Source: Nymphalis io (lineage: Eukaryota > Arthropoda > Insecta > Lepidoptera > Nymphalidae). From it: 64,000 nt of DNA. Positions within the stretch are counted from its first letter, which is position 1. Every line of letters begins with the position of its first letter. The notes under the pieces are model-generated. The model was not told the origin of the DNA, did no database searches, and was given only the letters and a program-made list of their open reading frames with translations. The position numbers and the translations under genes are program-made. Of the stretch, positions 10,113 to 21,593 are shown one piece after another. The stretch covers positions 10,607,001-10,671,000 of the forward strand of contig NC_065895.1 in the NCBI RefSeq assembly GCF_905147045.1, read 5' to 3'.

Positions 10113-11189
10113 ATATTATATATATGTAATTATAAATGTAATTATTATTAGAATTGTTTGTCGTCGGTAAAATGTTTAGTATACTATGTTGACTTAATAC
10201 AGTCGGTTTTCCGTCCTTGACGTCATCAACGATGGAGGGTAATACTGATTATGCAATACTAATTGTTCTTAGCGCCTCAACAATTGACGGTGTTCAATTA
10301 AGGCGCCTCAACAATTGAGCTCTGATCCAAAAAGCCTTAAATAAATATGTAAAAATATAGGTTTTTTAAGATATCCTTGTGAAAAAAAATGAGGGACCCT
10401 ATAGCAGAATCATCTACAGGGTCCAATCTAAACAAGCCAGAGTTCTACTTAAATAAACACAAAAACTTTATATATAAAGATTATAATGTAATCTTTTAAA
10501 CAGAATGCGTTACTTTATTGTTAACAAACCAATAAAGTAACGCATTTTCAATTCTTCTATCGTAACAAAAAATATAATAAATCGTATAGGATGCGTAGGG
10601 AATACAAAACACAGGGATTTCGCTGTATTTGAGAAAGGTTATGTGAAACCCTTGTCTAAAATGTCATTTTTAACGAAATCTCGACTTATTTCAACATGTC
10701 GTGTAACAGCTGATGCCAAAATTGTGACTCGGGTACGCTTTATTCAATTTCGCGATGGATAGAATTCAGGCAAAACTTTTTTTAAAAAACGATTATAACA
10801 TCAGCAATTTAAAGGAAAAACTTGCAATTTTTTAGCAATTAGTAGAGCCAGTGATGCGACAAGTTTTAATACTTAGTTAGGTAGGTCTTTTTTTAAACTT
10901 TTTCATTTAGTTTTGATTTTGTTATTTAAAACTTTAACGTGTCACAAGAAGTGACGTCGTGATGTGATCCAATCTACGACCTTCTAGGTTAAATTCTGGC
11001 TATTTTACTTGTAGAAACTAGAACTATGTTTGATGGGATTAATTCGAGAAGTTATATTACTTCTGATGTTATCTTAAATTAAGCATCAGCTTTTCTTTTA
11101 TAGTTGGTCGTTTAAATTAATAAAGAAAACCACGATAGGACTGTACCAAAATACGATGATGAGTCGGGATTGATAGTTGTATACATAAT
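10113..11189 (+). other. Presumed intron with small structured repeats
   Basis: This is AT-rich DNA. It holds a 16-base direct repeat (GCGCCTCAACAATTGA at 10272-10287 and 10303-10318) and an imperfect 11-bp hairpin at 10395-10425 (GGACCCTATAG against CTACAGGGTCC). It also holds the perfect hairpin listed separately at 10504-10546. No other coding signal was found. Confidence 0.45.
10504..10546. repeat. Perfect 17-bp hairpin
   Basis: AATGCGTTACTTTATTG (10504-10520) is exactly complementary to 10530-10546, with a 9-base spacer. The pairing stops abruptly on both sides. It lies about 400 bases into the intron after the LDLa exon. The function is unknown. Confidence 0.8.
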
Positions 11190-11357
11190 GACTGGTTTAC
11201 ACAATGCGAGCTAACATGCGAGTCGGCCTACGCAGTACCGCAACTACTACAGTGCAGCAAGCAACTCGTACTGTGTGGGCGTACTCGTGTCTTACATGTT
11301 ATGTTGTACGTATGCACATGCGAGTTGTTAAGTAGCTCTCGTTCTTCCTTACCAGTC
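11190..11357. mobile_element. Candidate small non-autonomous DNA transposon
   Basis: A GC-richer 168-base block begins GACTGGT and ends ACCAGTC, a 7-bp inverted terminus, with weaker complementarity just inside (CGAG near both ends). Internally it repeats 'atgcgag' and 'cgtac' motifs unlike the surrounding AT-rich DNA. No target-site duplication is obvious. The class is unknown and I hold this loosely. Confidence 0.25.
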
Positions 11358-11769
11358 GTTTGGTAGTAGCTCGCCCCTTAATCGCGTGGCTAAAACCACT
11401 AACAAGTTTTTACCAGTGGTAATATTTCTCTGCTGATTATATCATATATAAATATATTATCAACAACGACCATTCGTATTTCAATGTTTTTTTATCGTTG
11501 TTTCACAAATTATTTCGAAGCATGACTTTCTTTTTTTAGATTTAACTCAATGATAATTATTACAAAGTACAGTCACATTTTTTGGTCGCTTCGTCTCAAT
11601 GAAGATAACAATTTTGGTTTATACTTTTAACGTCATAATGACTTTTAATGCTCAAGCTATGAAGGTGTATCTGACGTATTTGAACATATCTACAACCAAA
11701 TAAAGCGGAGTTGTATTTATTTAAGCCTCAATGTAAGTTATTATTATGTTAATAAATATAGTAATGTTC
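11358..11769. other. AT-rich spacer, nothing recognised
   Basis: About 410 bases of presumed intronic DNA with no recognisable element. Confidence 0.4.
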
Positions 11770-12127
11770 TCCAGACCAATTTCGGCCATGGCAGCCAATC
11801 TCAAGAAAGATTAGCCAACTACGCAGAAGATATTATAGTGCACAAGTGTGTGCGCAAACACAGGTGCACTCTCTATTCCCTAACTCTCATAATCCGATAG
11901 GACGGCAATCCGATACGACCGGAAAAAAATTTTTAGCAGGACCAACGGCTTTACGTGCTTTCCGAGACACGGGGTGTACACACTTCTAACTTCCACACTC
12001 CGGGCTGCTACTGAGAATTTTCTGATAGAAAAACCCAATAACATTTTATTGGCCCTACCTGGGAATTGAACCCAGGACCTCCGGGTCTGCGGCCTTATAT
12101 TAAGCCACTAGACCAACGAGGCAGTCA
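11770..12127 (-). repeat. tRNA-derived SINE G, near full length
   Basis: A minus-strand copy of a second tRNA-derived SINE, called G here. On the minus strand it starts GACTGCCTCGTTGGTCTAGTGG (A box within GGTCTAGTGG). A B box like GGTTCAATTCCC follows. The body of about 290 bases ends with GAGATTGGCCGCCATGGCC-like sequence and an ATT-rich tail. Both polymerase III boxes are preserved in this copy. Confidence 0.75.
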
Positions 12128-13725
12128 ATAAATATTGTTGTATCAAAGAAAGCCGTGAATATTGTATAAAAATATAGTCGAAAATATTAGTCGATTCATA
12201 AGCTTAAACTTAGACACTAAATATATTACTACATATTATAAGCTTACTGACACTCTTGGCTGGCAGCGAACTTTTATAAGCTTTCCTTTGTAACACTTTT
12301 TTTTTTCAATATAATAATAATCAATGTCGTGTTGGTACATGAAAAATAAAATAATATACTTTAAAATATAATTTGACAATCTGAACAGTTTGACCGTTCT
12401 GTATAGATTTAATATATAATGACTCAAAATCCAGATATTATTTTATATATATTTATAATTAGATTAATATTATATAACATACTTAATATAATATTACTTT
12501 CATAAAATTATTAATATTACAAGAACGACGAACTACTTGCATAATATTTTCTTTAAAATTGTAAACATTTCTCATGTGACTGTATTGTCTTTTTTGAGGA
12601 AAAATGTCTATAAACTGAGATATTATATAACTATAATTCAGAGTAGGTCCTAATACTCTATTGTTTAACAAAGCAAAATTATTTTCACTTTAAAATGTTT
12701 TATTTCGAGCGCCGATAACTATTGTCAATCGACAGCTGAGCGCACACGTTGCTTTTCCTATTTTATTCAATTTCATAACGGACGGGCAGCAGTTCTACTG
12801 GAAATGCTATTTCCATTTTTTTTTGTAACTAAAATAGTAACGATAATCGTATCCATTCTAGTTACAAGATAATGTAGTCGTTTCCTTTTCATGTTATACA
12901 AATAATCAAAAGTTATGATTTAATCTCAACGATGAATGGCTTCGTTATTTTAAAGAAGTTATTAAAATAAAATAAGCTTCGATAAACAATCAAAGGAGCT
13001 CTTACAATCATCCTATTTACGTAGTTAAATGGCAATAGAGTAATAGATTTACGATAGTTCTATGATGTTCTATTAGAATAAACGCTTTTTCGGTCCGCCG
13101 GATTTAAGCTGCCGTGTGTCTTGAGAGTTTGGTTTGAACTTTAAACTTAAAAATAATGATACGGTAAATAAACATGTCTGTCTGCGCCACGTAAATACCG
13201 CATTAATTATGAGGAGTTAAAAATAGATACATCTCATCAATTCTTCAATTTGGTTCTTGTTTTTGTCACAATGATGTAAAATTATTCCAACCACTTGATT
13301 TATTCGAGCACGATTTTTCAATATCGGTTATTAAGGTATTGACCTTTATTGAAGGTATTAGAGATGATTGAAATTGTCTGAGGGGTAAAACTTTCTTGGC
13401 TCTCACAACTTTTTCCCATTGGCAGTTTTCAAATTCAATTGAGGTTTGTAGCTGTTCGATGCGTTTCAAGCTTTTTATGATACAATTGGAATCAACATTT
13501 AAAATTGTCAGTGTTATAATGTGTATTATAATATATATCATCTCGCAATACAAATGATGGATTTGGTAAAAATATTCGTAGCATTACAGCTGACGTTTTC
13601 GAACAAATTCATCAGATTTTATTTTAGAAAAAGGTAGACAGACGAGCTTATGACGTCCTGACCATCGCCCAAAGACATTGACGCATTAAAAGATATTAAC
13701 TATTCCGTACATTTCCAATGTTCCC
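12128..13725. other. AT-rich stretch with one unassigned small ORF
   Basis: About 1.6 kb without recognisable repeats. It contains the 95-codon minus-strand frame at 13266-13553, listed separately. Other short frames here have no motifs. Confidence 0.4.
13266..13553 (-). other. Unassigned 95-codon ORF with a hydrophobic N-terminus
   Basis: The predicted peptide begins MYCEMIYIIIHIITLTIL, which looks like a signal peptide or anchor. A mixed, lysine-containing remainder with no recognised domain follows. No splice sites or homologous copy in the window support it. It may be chance in AT-rich DNA, where isoleucine and leucine codons are common. I do not assign a function. Confidence 0.15.
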
Positions 13726-13868
13726 CCAACCTAAGAAACTAAGATCCCTTGTGTATATAGTTACAGTGACTCACTCACCCTTCAAACTAGAACACAACAA
13801 TACTAAGTATTACTGTTTGGCAGTGAAATATCTGATGAGTGGATGGCCTGCGCAAGTCCTTGACACCA
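13726..13868 (-). repeat. SINE M, old partial copy
   Basis: A diverged minus-strand fragment recognisable by 'ccaacctaagaaactaagatcccttgtg', 'ctcactcacccttcaaac' and 'acaacaatactaagtatta' in order. Both ends are degraded. Confidence 0.6.
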
Positions 13869-13994
13869 ATAATCTGGCATTTATTATGTTGTTGGACAAA
13901 AATTGCTTCAATTCTTAAGGTTAAGCTTTATATACTGCTATACTATTCTGCAATGATTTATTATTTTAACATCCCATATTTTTTATACACTGCA

Positions 13995-16141
13995 GGCAAG
14001 GTTTTTGGCTATCAAAAAGCAGAATCTTACGACTGGTTTCAAGAAAACGAGGAGCACTTACTTCCCTTGATTGACTCAAAACGCCAAGCCGCTTTAAATT
14101 TTCGCCTTAACCCTTGCGATGCGACGCGTGAAGATCTCACGAAGGCAAAAGCCTCACTCCAGCGTAGCGTCTTTGTAAATGCGTATTGGACAGAGCTTTG
14201 CCAAAGCATCCAAGCGTGCGCAAACGCGGGGGATATTGGCGGGGTGTACGCGGGCATCAAAAGAGCTCTTGGACCTACTCCAAAAAAGACGGCACCTCTC
14301 AAGGAAACTGACGGTTCTGTTATAACAGACAGCACCCGTCAGATGGCAAGATGGGTAGAATACTACAAGGGGCTCTACTCGTGCCCAGTGGATATTCAAA
14401 TCTGGCAACTTGGCACGAGCTAGACGTTGCACCCACAGTAGAGGAACTTTATCTGGCCGTCAAGAAGCTCAAATGCGGAAAGAGCCCCGGAACAGACGAT
14501 GTTGTCACCGAAGTCATCAAGCTTGAGTGTCTCTTGCCCATCCTTCATAACCACCTGGCTAAGTACTGGGAAGAAAACTACGTCCCTCGGGATATGCGAG
14601 ATGCTAACATCGTCACTCTTTATAAAGGCAAAGGCGATCGTGGCGACTGCAACTGTTACCGCGGAATATCTCTTCTTAGCATCGTCGGTAAAGCCTTTGC
14701 TAGGGCCATTTTAGGCAAACTACAAAGGCTTGCCGACCGCGTATACCCTGCGGCACAATGTGGTTTTAGGTCCCAACGGTTAACTGTCGACATGATATTT
14801 TCACTCAGACAGCTACAAGAAAAGTGTAGGGAGCAACATACCCCCCTAGTCATTGCATTTGTAGACCTAAACAAGGCTTTTGACTCCGTGAGCTGAGAGG
14901 AGTTGTACTCGGTTCTTGTCAGAATTGGATGCCCCTTAAAACTCCTAAGGATAGTGCAATCGTTCCACGAAGATATGGAAGTCATCGTCCTGCACAATGG
15001 CAACACATCCACGCCATTCGAAGTACGCCTTGGTGTTCGTCAAGGCTGTGCACTGGCCCCCACCTTGTGCGGAATATTCTTCTCGGTGCTTCTGAAGGTT
15101 GCTTTTGGAGATGAACAGCAAGGCGTCCATTTACACACGCGAACCGATGGTAGGCTGTATAACATCTCAATGCGCAAGTCCAAACGCCACAGGGAGGACC
15201 TATTTGTAGATAGTCTCCTCTTCGCTGACGACGCTGCCTTCGTTGCTCATGACCAAGCTCAACTCCAGAGACTAATGGACAAATTTGCCAGAGCGTGCAA
15301 CCTCTTTTCAATGTCCATAAACTGCAAGAAGACCTTTATTTTAGTGCAAGGATGTTTAGAGCAACCAGTCATCTTGCTTAACGGCGCGCCTTTAAAGGTG
15401 GTTAACAAATTTTGCTACCTTGGGTTGCATTTGTCGAGCAATCTCTCGCTTGATGCAAAGATCGACTTCCGCATCGGCAAAGCAGCCTCTACGTTCGGGA
15501 GGCTCTGTACAAGGGCTTGGGATAACAGACACCTTACGGTAAAAACGAAAATGCTTGTTTACCAATCATGTGTCCTAAGCACAGAGCAGAAACATGGACA
15601 ACGTACGCAAAACAAGAACGTCGACTAAACACTTGCGCTGTCTTCGAAACATTCTGGGCATCACATGGCAGGACAAACGCGACAGGACATCGCGTGACAA
15701 ACGGGTCTGTTCTAGGCGAGGCACAGCTGCCTAGCATCATGGCCATTCCCAAAAAAAAAAACGAATCGAATGGAGCAGACTCGTCTTCCAAGGCAAATAC
15801 TACTGGGAGAGGTTATGGATGCAAATGCTGTTGGGCGGCCTATGCTCCGTTACAAAGATTGCGCTAAGCGTGATATGGTTGCGTTTAACATCCCTAGCAA
15901 TCGATGGGAGGAACTGGCAGAGGACCGTGCCAAGTGGCGACGCCTTATTCTCGAAGGTCAATCAAAGCATGACAATGCCTGGTTTAAATTACTAAAAGAA
16001 AAACGCACTAGGCGTCATGAGCGGGCTTCAAACCCCCGCCCATCTGGGGGCGCATACACTTGTCGGAAGTGCGGCCGAAGGATCCTCTCTCGCATTGGTC
16101 TTTTCAGTCATGAACGCAAGTGCCTTCGCGATGCCGCTTAA
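13995..16141 (+). mobile_element. 5'-truncated LINE with C-terminal CCHC knuckle, broken
   Basis: This is a non-LTR retrotransposon lacking its endonuclease end. It carries the reverse transcriptase, a C-terminal region and a terminal zinc knuckle, spread over at least four frames. It is distinct from the RTE family elsewhere in the window. The 'RPMLRYKDCAKRDM' block and final zinc knuckle resemble RTE/RTEX-like elements, but I cannot fix the clade. An AT dinucleotide run (about 16168-16188) lies just past the stop and may be its tail or an unrelated microsatellite. Confidence 0.7.
13995..16141 (+). pseudogene. LINE reverse transcriptase, multiply frameshifted
   Basis: Homology starts near 14000. 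The first segment ends at a frameshift near 14390. The second (about 14390-14893) has KSPGTDDV, YRGISLLS, CGFR and motif A AFVDLNKAFDS, then hits TGA at 14894-14896, where a tryptophan codon (TGG) would fit. The third (from 14903) has motif B GVRQGCALAP and motif C FADDAAF, then shifts frame near 15575. At least one more shift follows before the last segment (15770-16141). That segment carries RPMLRYKDCAKRDM and a C-x2-C-x12-H-x3-C knuckle near its end. The catalytic motifs survive but the chain is broken at least three times, so it is inactive. A TACACTGCAG just before the homology looks like a splice acceptor but is most likely chance. Confidence 0.75.
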
Positions 16142-16269
16142 TTCATCTGTCAAAGATGCAGAGGCCTATATATATATATATATCTTATATCTATTAAAAA
16201 GGTTAAAAAACTAATAAGCCTCGATATTATACCTATGGCGTACGTTTTGCTGATCACAATACATCGTTA

Positions 16270-16440
16270 CTAATATTATAAGGGCGTGAATTTGCTTGTT
16301 TATTACGCTTTTAGATCTTAACTGCTCAACCGATTATAATGATATTTCATTCACACTATCAGAGGTACAGATAAGGACATAGGGCACCTAGCACCTACCC
16401 CATTTCATATACGTGGGCGAAGCCGAAACAGATATTAGCT
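16270..16440 (+). repeat. Repeat H copy
   Basis: It runs from TAATATTATAAGGGCG through 'tttattacgcttttagatcttaact' to GGGCGAAGCCG and ATTAGCTG. It has the same layout as the copies at 4283 and 60709, and no coding capacity. Confidence 0.5.
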
Positions 16441-16442
16441 GT

Positions 16443-17697
16443 GTATGTATATTGTTACAATATATTTATTTCAAAAACATTATCTGAATAAATAACTAAG
16501 ACCTTAATTTCACTTTCAAAGTTACGATAACAACTACGCCGCCATTCAGTGATCTATTTTTTTTCAAACTGACATTTAATAGCGTCTGCGTGATATTGAC
16601 GTAAGTCGTAAAATTAATGATAAACGAACGGAATTTTGTTATTAAAATTGACACTTTCCAATTTTATTTAGGTTATTCTTATATTTTTTAATAATTCATA
16701 AGATTTAACTATCGCAAAAAAAAAAACAAATAAACAATATCTAGACCAATAAAATGTTGTTCAGGGTTAAGTTAAATATTTATGTGTGTTCTTCTTTGGA
16801 ATGTCAAAACAATGATGACAAAGAGAGAAATGAGTATTTAATTTATTTGCTCTTGAAAAGATTTCATTTAACATAAAGCATGAAATACAAATACAAATTG
16901 AAAATAAACACTAACCAAATTCCTAGGTTACTTAGTTTGATTTGCTTGTATTCTATTCATTTAAAACAAAGCGAGCGTAATTAAAAAAAAAAAACGATTG
17001 ACTAAGTACGAATCGAACTTGGTCACCAATTGTTTCATACGATATGGAGATTAGTGTCACATTGAGAGTAGATCAATATTACCTACATGTTGAACTTGTA
17101 TTTGCTCAGCGATTATGCAGAGTTATTAAGTTTAGTACGTCTTTTCTGTATCTATTTGATTTCTACTATAATATATGTAGTTCTTGGATTTTAATGAAAA
17201 CAAACTATATCATTGATCTAAAATATCACATTGAGGTTTTTTTTTTGGTAAATAAGAAAAAAGCAGGAAGTATGACTGCCGATAGAAGTGAAAATTTTGG
17301 TACTCCAAGTAATAATTCTATCCCATTTTATTATATAGCTTTTTCATCAATATACACAGTATGTTGCAAACTCGGTACAAAATATTAATACAGCTCAATT
17401 TAAATAAATGATAGTTAAAATACACTTATATTATTTGTATATACTGTTGGTATTTACATCAATTCCAATCATTATTATCCTCATTCATTTCCACAATACT
17501 TAAATTATTTGTACTTTCAATGATTTCATTATATTAACATTAGCATGTCGGTTAGGCGAAGGTACGAGTCTATCCTCTACGAGAAACAAGCGCAACCGCC
17601 TAAAGAAGTTTTTACTTCTAAAACTTTTTTAATGTTTTTTGTACATAGTTATTACTAATATTTTTCTTACTACTTTTTTTACTAACTAACTGCAATA
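16443..17697. other. AT-rich stretch, nothing recognised
   Basis: About 1.25 kb. The 114-codon plus-strand frame at 17044-17388 is AT-driven, lacks motifs and crosses low-complexity sequence, so I do not call it a gene. Confidence 0.4.
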
Positions 17698-17698
17698 T

Positions 17699-17967
17699 TG
17701 GTCTAGTAGCAAGATATACGGCATTTGGCCTTATATCCAGAGGTCCAGGGTTTTTCTGTCGAAGAATTTCAGTAGCAGTTAGAAGTGTGTACATTCCCGT
17801 GCCTCTGCACCTAACCTCTTTTCGGTCGTGTCGGATTGCCGTCCCATTGGATTATAAGAGTGAGGAAATGTATAGTGCACAGGTATTGTGGACAGGCGCA
17901 CAAACTTGTGCACTATAATATGTTCTGCCCATTTTAAAGCTAATCTCTCCTGAGATTGGTCACTGTT
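17699..17967 (+). repeat. SINE G, 5'-eroded
   Basis: Plus-strand SINE G with an A-box region (TTGGTCTAGTAGC), a shortened head and the full body to 'ctgagattggtcactg'. The internal 'ggtttttctgtcgaagaatttcagtagcag' is intact. Confidence 0.65.
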
Positions 17968-17970
17968 TTT

Positions 17971-18838
17971 TCAGGATGAAATATAATATTACCAAAATTA
18001 AATTTAATATATATATCCATTTTATATAATTGTATGGCTGTAACCTTAAAAGTAATAGTTTCATATCTTTTAATAAAGTTGAACGTACAATATGTAATCT
18101 ATTTTATTAACAATAACAAAATGTATTTATCAATATAACATATTACCCGACTAAGATAAATCGCTTTGAAACTAACGTGTTTCCCTATTTTACAATATAC
18201 TGACCTACTTTTCATTATAGTAGTATTGTATTCAAAAGTGATTGATAAATTTTTTGAAGTGGAAATAGAAATAGCGTTCATGTAAATATGGATTGTATTT
18301 TAAATCCATTGCTATTGTTGTTTTTTATATATTTATAAAAATATACTTTATTCATATAGCTTATAATTTTTTTTTGTATGAGTAATGTCATTTTAAATGA
18401 TCAAATTGAACTTAATATAACATTCGGTTAATGCTTAATGTAACACATAGATTCTACCGAGAAACGCCGGAAACATAGTAGTTACTCTTTCCCACCAAGT
18501 ATATTATAAAATTATTTAAATTAATAACAATTAAATTGTTATTTATTCTACATAAAAATTAACGAATACCAACTATATCAATACGTATTATTTATCATCT
18601 ATGTAACATTTTATCGAGTAGTTTTTTTATTAATTCATAAATTTTAAATTATAATCTTTAATTGGTTAAACTTAATATAATATTATCAAATATATAGTTA
18701 TACTTTATTATATACCGACCAAACTGACAAACTTATCTGGCAAAACCCACCCGCATTAATAAAACGAAGCATATCTACGTACATATATGACAAATTCAGT
18801 ATCATATTATAAATTAATAATTAAGTTTAAGTAATTTT
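17971..18838. other. AT-rich stretch with a small repeat scrap
   Basis: AT-rich DNA. The only recognisable item is the diverged second copy (18437-18493) of the short repeat described at 5226. Confidence 0.4.
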
Positions 18839-19136
18839 ACTGGTGGTAGGGCTTTGTGCAAGCTCGTCTGGGTAGGTACCACCCACTCCTCAGATATTCT
18901 ACCACAAAACAGCAGTACTTGATATTGTTGTGTTCCGGTTTGAAGGGTGAGTGAGCCAGTGTAATTACAGGCACAAGGGACATAAAATCTTAGTTCCCAA
19001 GGTTGGTGGCGCATTGGCTATAAGCGATGGTTGACATTTCTTACAATGCCAATGTCTAAGGGCGTTTGGTGACCACTTACGATCAGGTGGCCCATATGCT
19101 CGTCCACCTTCCTATTCTATATAAAAAAAAAAAAAA
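18839..19136 (+). repeat. SINE M, full length
   Basis: Plus-strand full-length copy from ACTGGTGGTAGGG to CTATATAAAA with a 14-base A tail. It is close to the family consensus and so relatively young. Confidence 0.8.
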
Positions 19137-19202
19137 TTATAATAAATTAACGTGTATAAAGAATTTTCAATTCATTTTAGATATAAATATTTATAAAGAT
19201 CG

Positions 19203-19384
19203 GAAATGACAGTGGTTAGAGTACATGAATCTAAATCGAAAATTGCATGTTCAAACACAGGCAAGTTTTTCTGAATTTTCACGAATTTAATTAGTTTTTA
19301 TAATTCATATAGTGCTCGGCGGTGAAGGCAAAAAGTACAGGTATCGTATATTGTGTGAGATGCAGATAAAAATCTGGCACATTT
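19203..19384 (+). repeat. SINE S, old copy with head
   Basis: A degraded SINE S whose A box (CAGTGGTTAGAGTAC) and B box (GTTCAAACACAGGC) are still visible. It is cut off where the next SINE begins. Confidence 0.5.
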
Positions 19385-19620
19385 CTGGTAGGGCTTTCAT
19401 ATATTCTACCGCAAAACAGCTGTACTTAGTATTGTTGTGTTCCGGTTTGAAGGGTGAGTGAGCCAGTATAATTACAGGCACAAGGGACACAACATCTTAG
19501 TTCCTAAGGTTGGTAGCGTATTGGCGATGTAAGAGATGGTTAACATTTCTTACAACACATACCATCAGGTGGTCCATATGCTCGTCCGCCTACCTATACT
19601 ATAAGAAAAAATGCTATTAC
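19385..19620 (+). repeat. SINE M, variant subfamily with a non-A 3' end
   Basis: This M copy has a large 5' internal deletion. Its 3' third reads 'acaacacataccatcaggtgg', where other copies have about 40 bases more. It ends ACTATAAGAAAAAATGCTATTAC, not a poly(A) tail. The same changes occur in the copy at 21784, so they define a subfamily. Confidence 0.7.
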
Positions 19621-19737
19621 ACTTGCTAACAAACTCAAAAACCACCCCCTCAATATGAGGTATTAACTTAGGCTTACTTTACTTTAAATTCATATCTTTA
19701 TCGTTATAAATTATTATTATGTTATAAATAATTATTC

Positions 19738-20009
19738 GAGCCGGTTGGCGTGGTTGGTAGTATACTTGCCTTTCACGCAGAAGGTTGTGGGTTCGGTATT
19801 CCCACCCAGGACAGACATTTGTGTGCATGAACATGTCTGTTTGTCCTGAGTTTGGGTGTAATTATCTATATAAGTATGTATTTACAATAGAAAAGTAGTA
19901 TATGTAGTATATCAGTTGTCTGGTTTTCATAGCACAAGCTTTGTACAAGCTTAATTTGGGATCAGATGGCCGTGTGTGAAAAATGTCCCGGGATATTATT
20001 ATTACTATT
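19738..20009 (+). repeat. tRNA-derived SINE V
   Basis: This is a third tRNA-derived SINE, called V here. The tRNA-like head GCCGGTTGGCGTGGTTGGTAG gives an A box. The B box (GGGTTCGGTATTCCC) is altered by an insertion compared with the copy at 37375. The body includes 'cagacatttgtgtgcatgaacatg' and ends with GGGATATTATTATTA. Confidence 0.7.
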
Positions 20010-20010
20010 A

Positions 20011-20365
20011 CATAATTCTATATCTAGTTCAAATTCTGCTGAAAAGTGGAAAACATAACTAATCCCTTTCACGAGCACCTGATTCATCTCGTGACCTCTT
20101 TACAGTCAGACCACGATCAATTGCTTCCAAACTTTACCTACTTTTCTACCTCTTATTCTACAAAATTTACCGCTATATTTTCCTTGCTCGGAAACTGAGT
20201 TGAAACTATAATATTTCATTGTATCGAATAATATAATTGCTTGTGTGCATTATTCTTCCGTTTTGGCATTTAACATTAAATTGTCAATTAAAATTGTCTA
20301 TTAATTTTATACGGTTTTTGTTTTGTGATCATCTTCTTCTTACTGTCCTTATTATTTATATTATT
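20011..20365. other. AT-rich spacer, nothing recognised
   Basis: About 355 bases. A short GC-richer piece (20060-20130) has no recognised identity. Confidence 0.4.
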
Positions 20366-20367
20366 TT

Positions 20368-20745
20368 GACTGCCTCGTTGGTCTAGTGGCTTGATGTGTG
20401 GCCGCAGACCGGGAGGTCCTGGGCTCAATTCCCAGGGTAGGCCAATAAAAAGTTATTGGGTTTTTCTGTCAGAAAATTCTCAGTAGCAGCCCGGAGTCTG
20501 GAAGTTGGAAGTGGGTACACGGGTGGGTATGGGAGTGTTCCCGTGCCTCGGAAAGCACGTAAAGCCGTTGGTCCTTCGCCTGAATTCTTTCTGGCCGTGT
20601 CGGGTTGCCCCATTGGATTATGAGAGTTAGGGAATGGAGAGTGCACCAGTGCACACACTTGTGCATTATAAAATCTCCTGCGTAGTTGGCTAATCTCTCT
20701 ATAGATTGGCCGACGTGTCAGAAATCGGACTGGAGGACATTATTA
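20368..20745 (+). repeat. SINE G, full length
   Basis: Plus-strand SINE G with A box (GTTGGTCTAGTGG), B box (GGGCTCAATTCCC) and a complete body to 'ggactggaggacattatta'. It abuts an antisense LINE end, so one of them inserted beside or into the other. Confidence 0.75.
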
Positions 20746-20759
20746 CTGCCCTTATCCCA

Positions 20760-20930
20760 CTACGTGGGGTTGGCACAAAATGTGTTTTCCTTCCACTTAT
20801 CTCTGCCACTCGTCATCTCAGTACTTACACCTTTCATACACATATCCTTTCTTACGCAATCCATCCACACTTTCTTTGGCCTCTCCCGTCCCCTATATCC
20901 ATCAACATTCATTTTGTGACCTGCTATCAT
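20760..20930 (-). pseudogene. LINE C-terminal fragment
   Basis: The minus strand encodes 56 residues ending in a natural-looking TAG. It includes NVDGYRGRERPKKVWMDCV and MTSGRDKWKENTFCANPT. This matches the C-terminal signature of an insect LINE ORF, where a 'RGRPKKRWMDCV' block precedes a short 'CADPT' end. Only the last part of the element is present. It is a different family from the RTE copies, whose tail reads GRWSRRVLEWRPR. Clade not assigned. Confidence 0.55.
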
Positions 20931-20935
20931 AATGC

Positions 20936-21593
20936 TTAAAATACAATTTACATTTATTTATTAGATCTTGAAAATAAAAATAAATCATAGTTTGAAAACA
21001 AAATTAATATGAGAGTATTTAAAATTCGAATTCGGTTTTTGATTCGAGATTATTTTTTAAAGGTTTTTTTTTACAAATAATCAATTCCCGTTCAATTAAA
21101 ATATATCTTGCGTCTTTTTCGTTCAAATGCAAGCAAATAGTTGCTGTACTATAAGGCTTCATTCAATTATAAATCAACACATTCAATATACCTACGTACA
21201 CGTGAGTAAAATCAATCTTATGTAAACACGTAAAAATAATTAATACCCTAAGATCTAAGCCGATTCAGTATATGCATATGTAATAACAATTTTGTAAACC
21301 TGAACGTGAAATAGTGTTTCTTATATAAAATATTCCTAATCAAATTTGGAAAAAAACATACTTCATTCAAGTAAACTCTTACAGGGAATTTTGAAACGCA
21401 TTTTTTTTAGATTATATTAAGTTACTATTTTTCATTAATAACGTAATAAAAATTTACATTTAAATATACAATATGTCACCAAATACTCCAGTTTTAATCA
21501 CCCATATAATCATCTACATAATAATATGATTTATTTATTTATATTTTATTAATGAGTTTTTAATTTATGTAAAACTAAAAGATCTACTACGTA
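20936..21593. other. AT-rich stretch, nothing recognised
   Basis: About 660 bases with poly-A and poly-T runs and no recognisable elements. Confidence 0.4.

Noticed and set aside
13990..14002. Splice-acceptor-like TACACTGCAG just before the LINE reverse transcriptase
   Set aside because: The downstream coding sequence has at least three frameshifts and a stop, so a domesticated, spliced gene is very unlikely.
17044..17388. 114-codon plus-strand open frame
   Set aside because: Low-complexity, AT-driven, crosses poly-T sequence, no recognisable motif.
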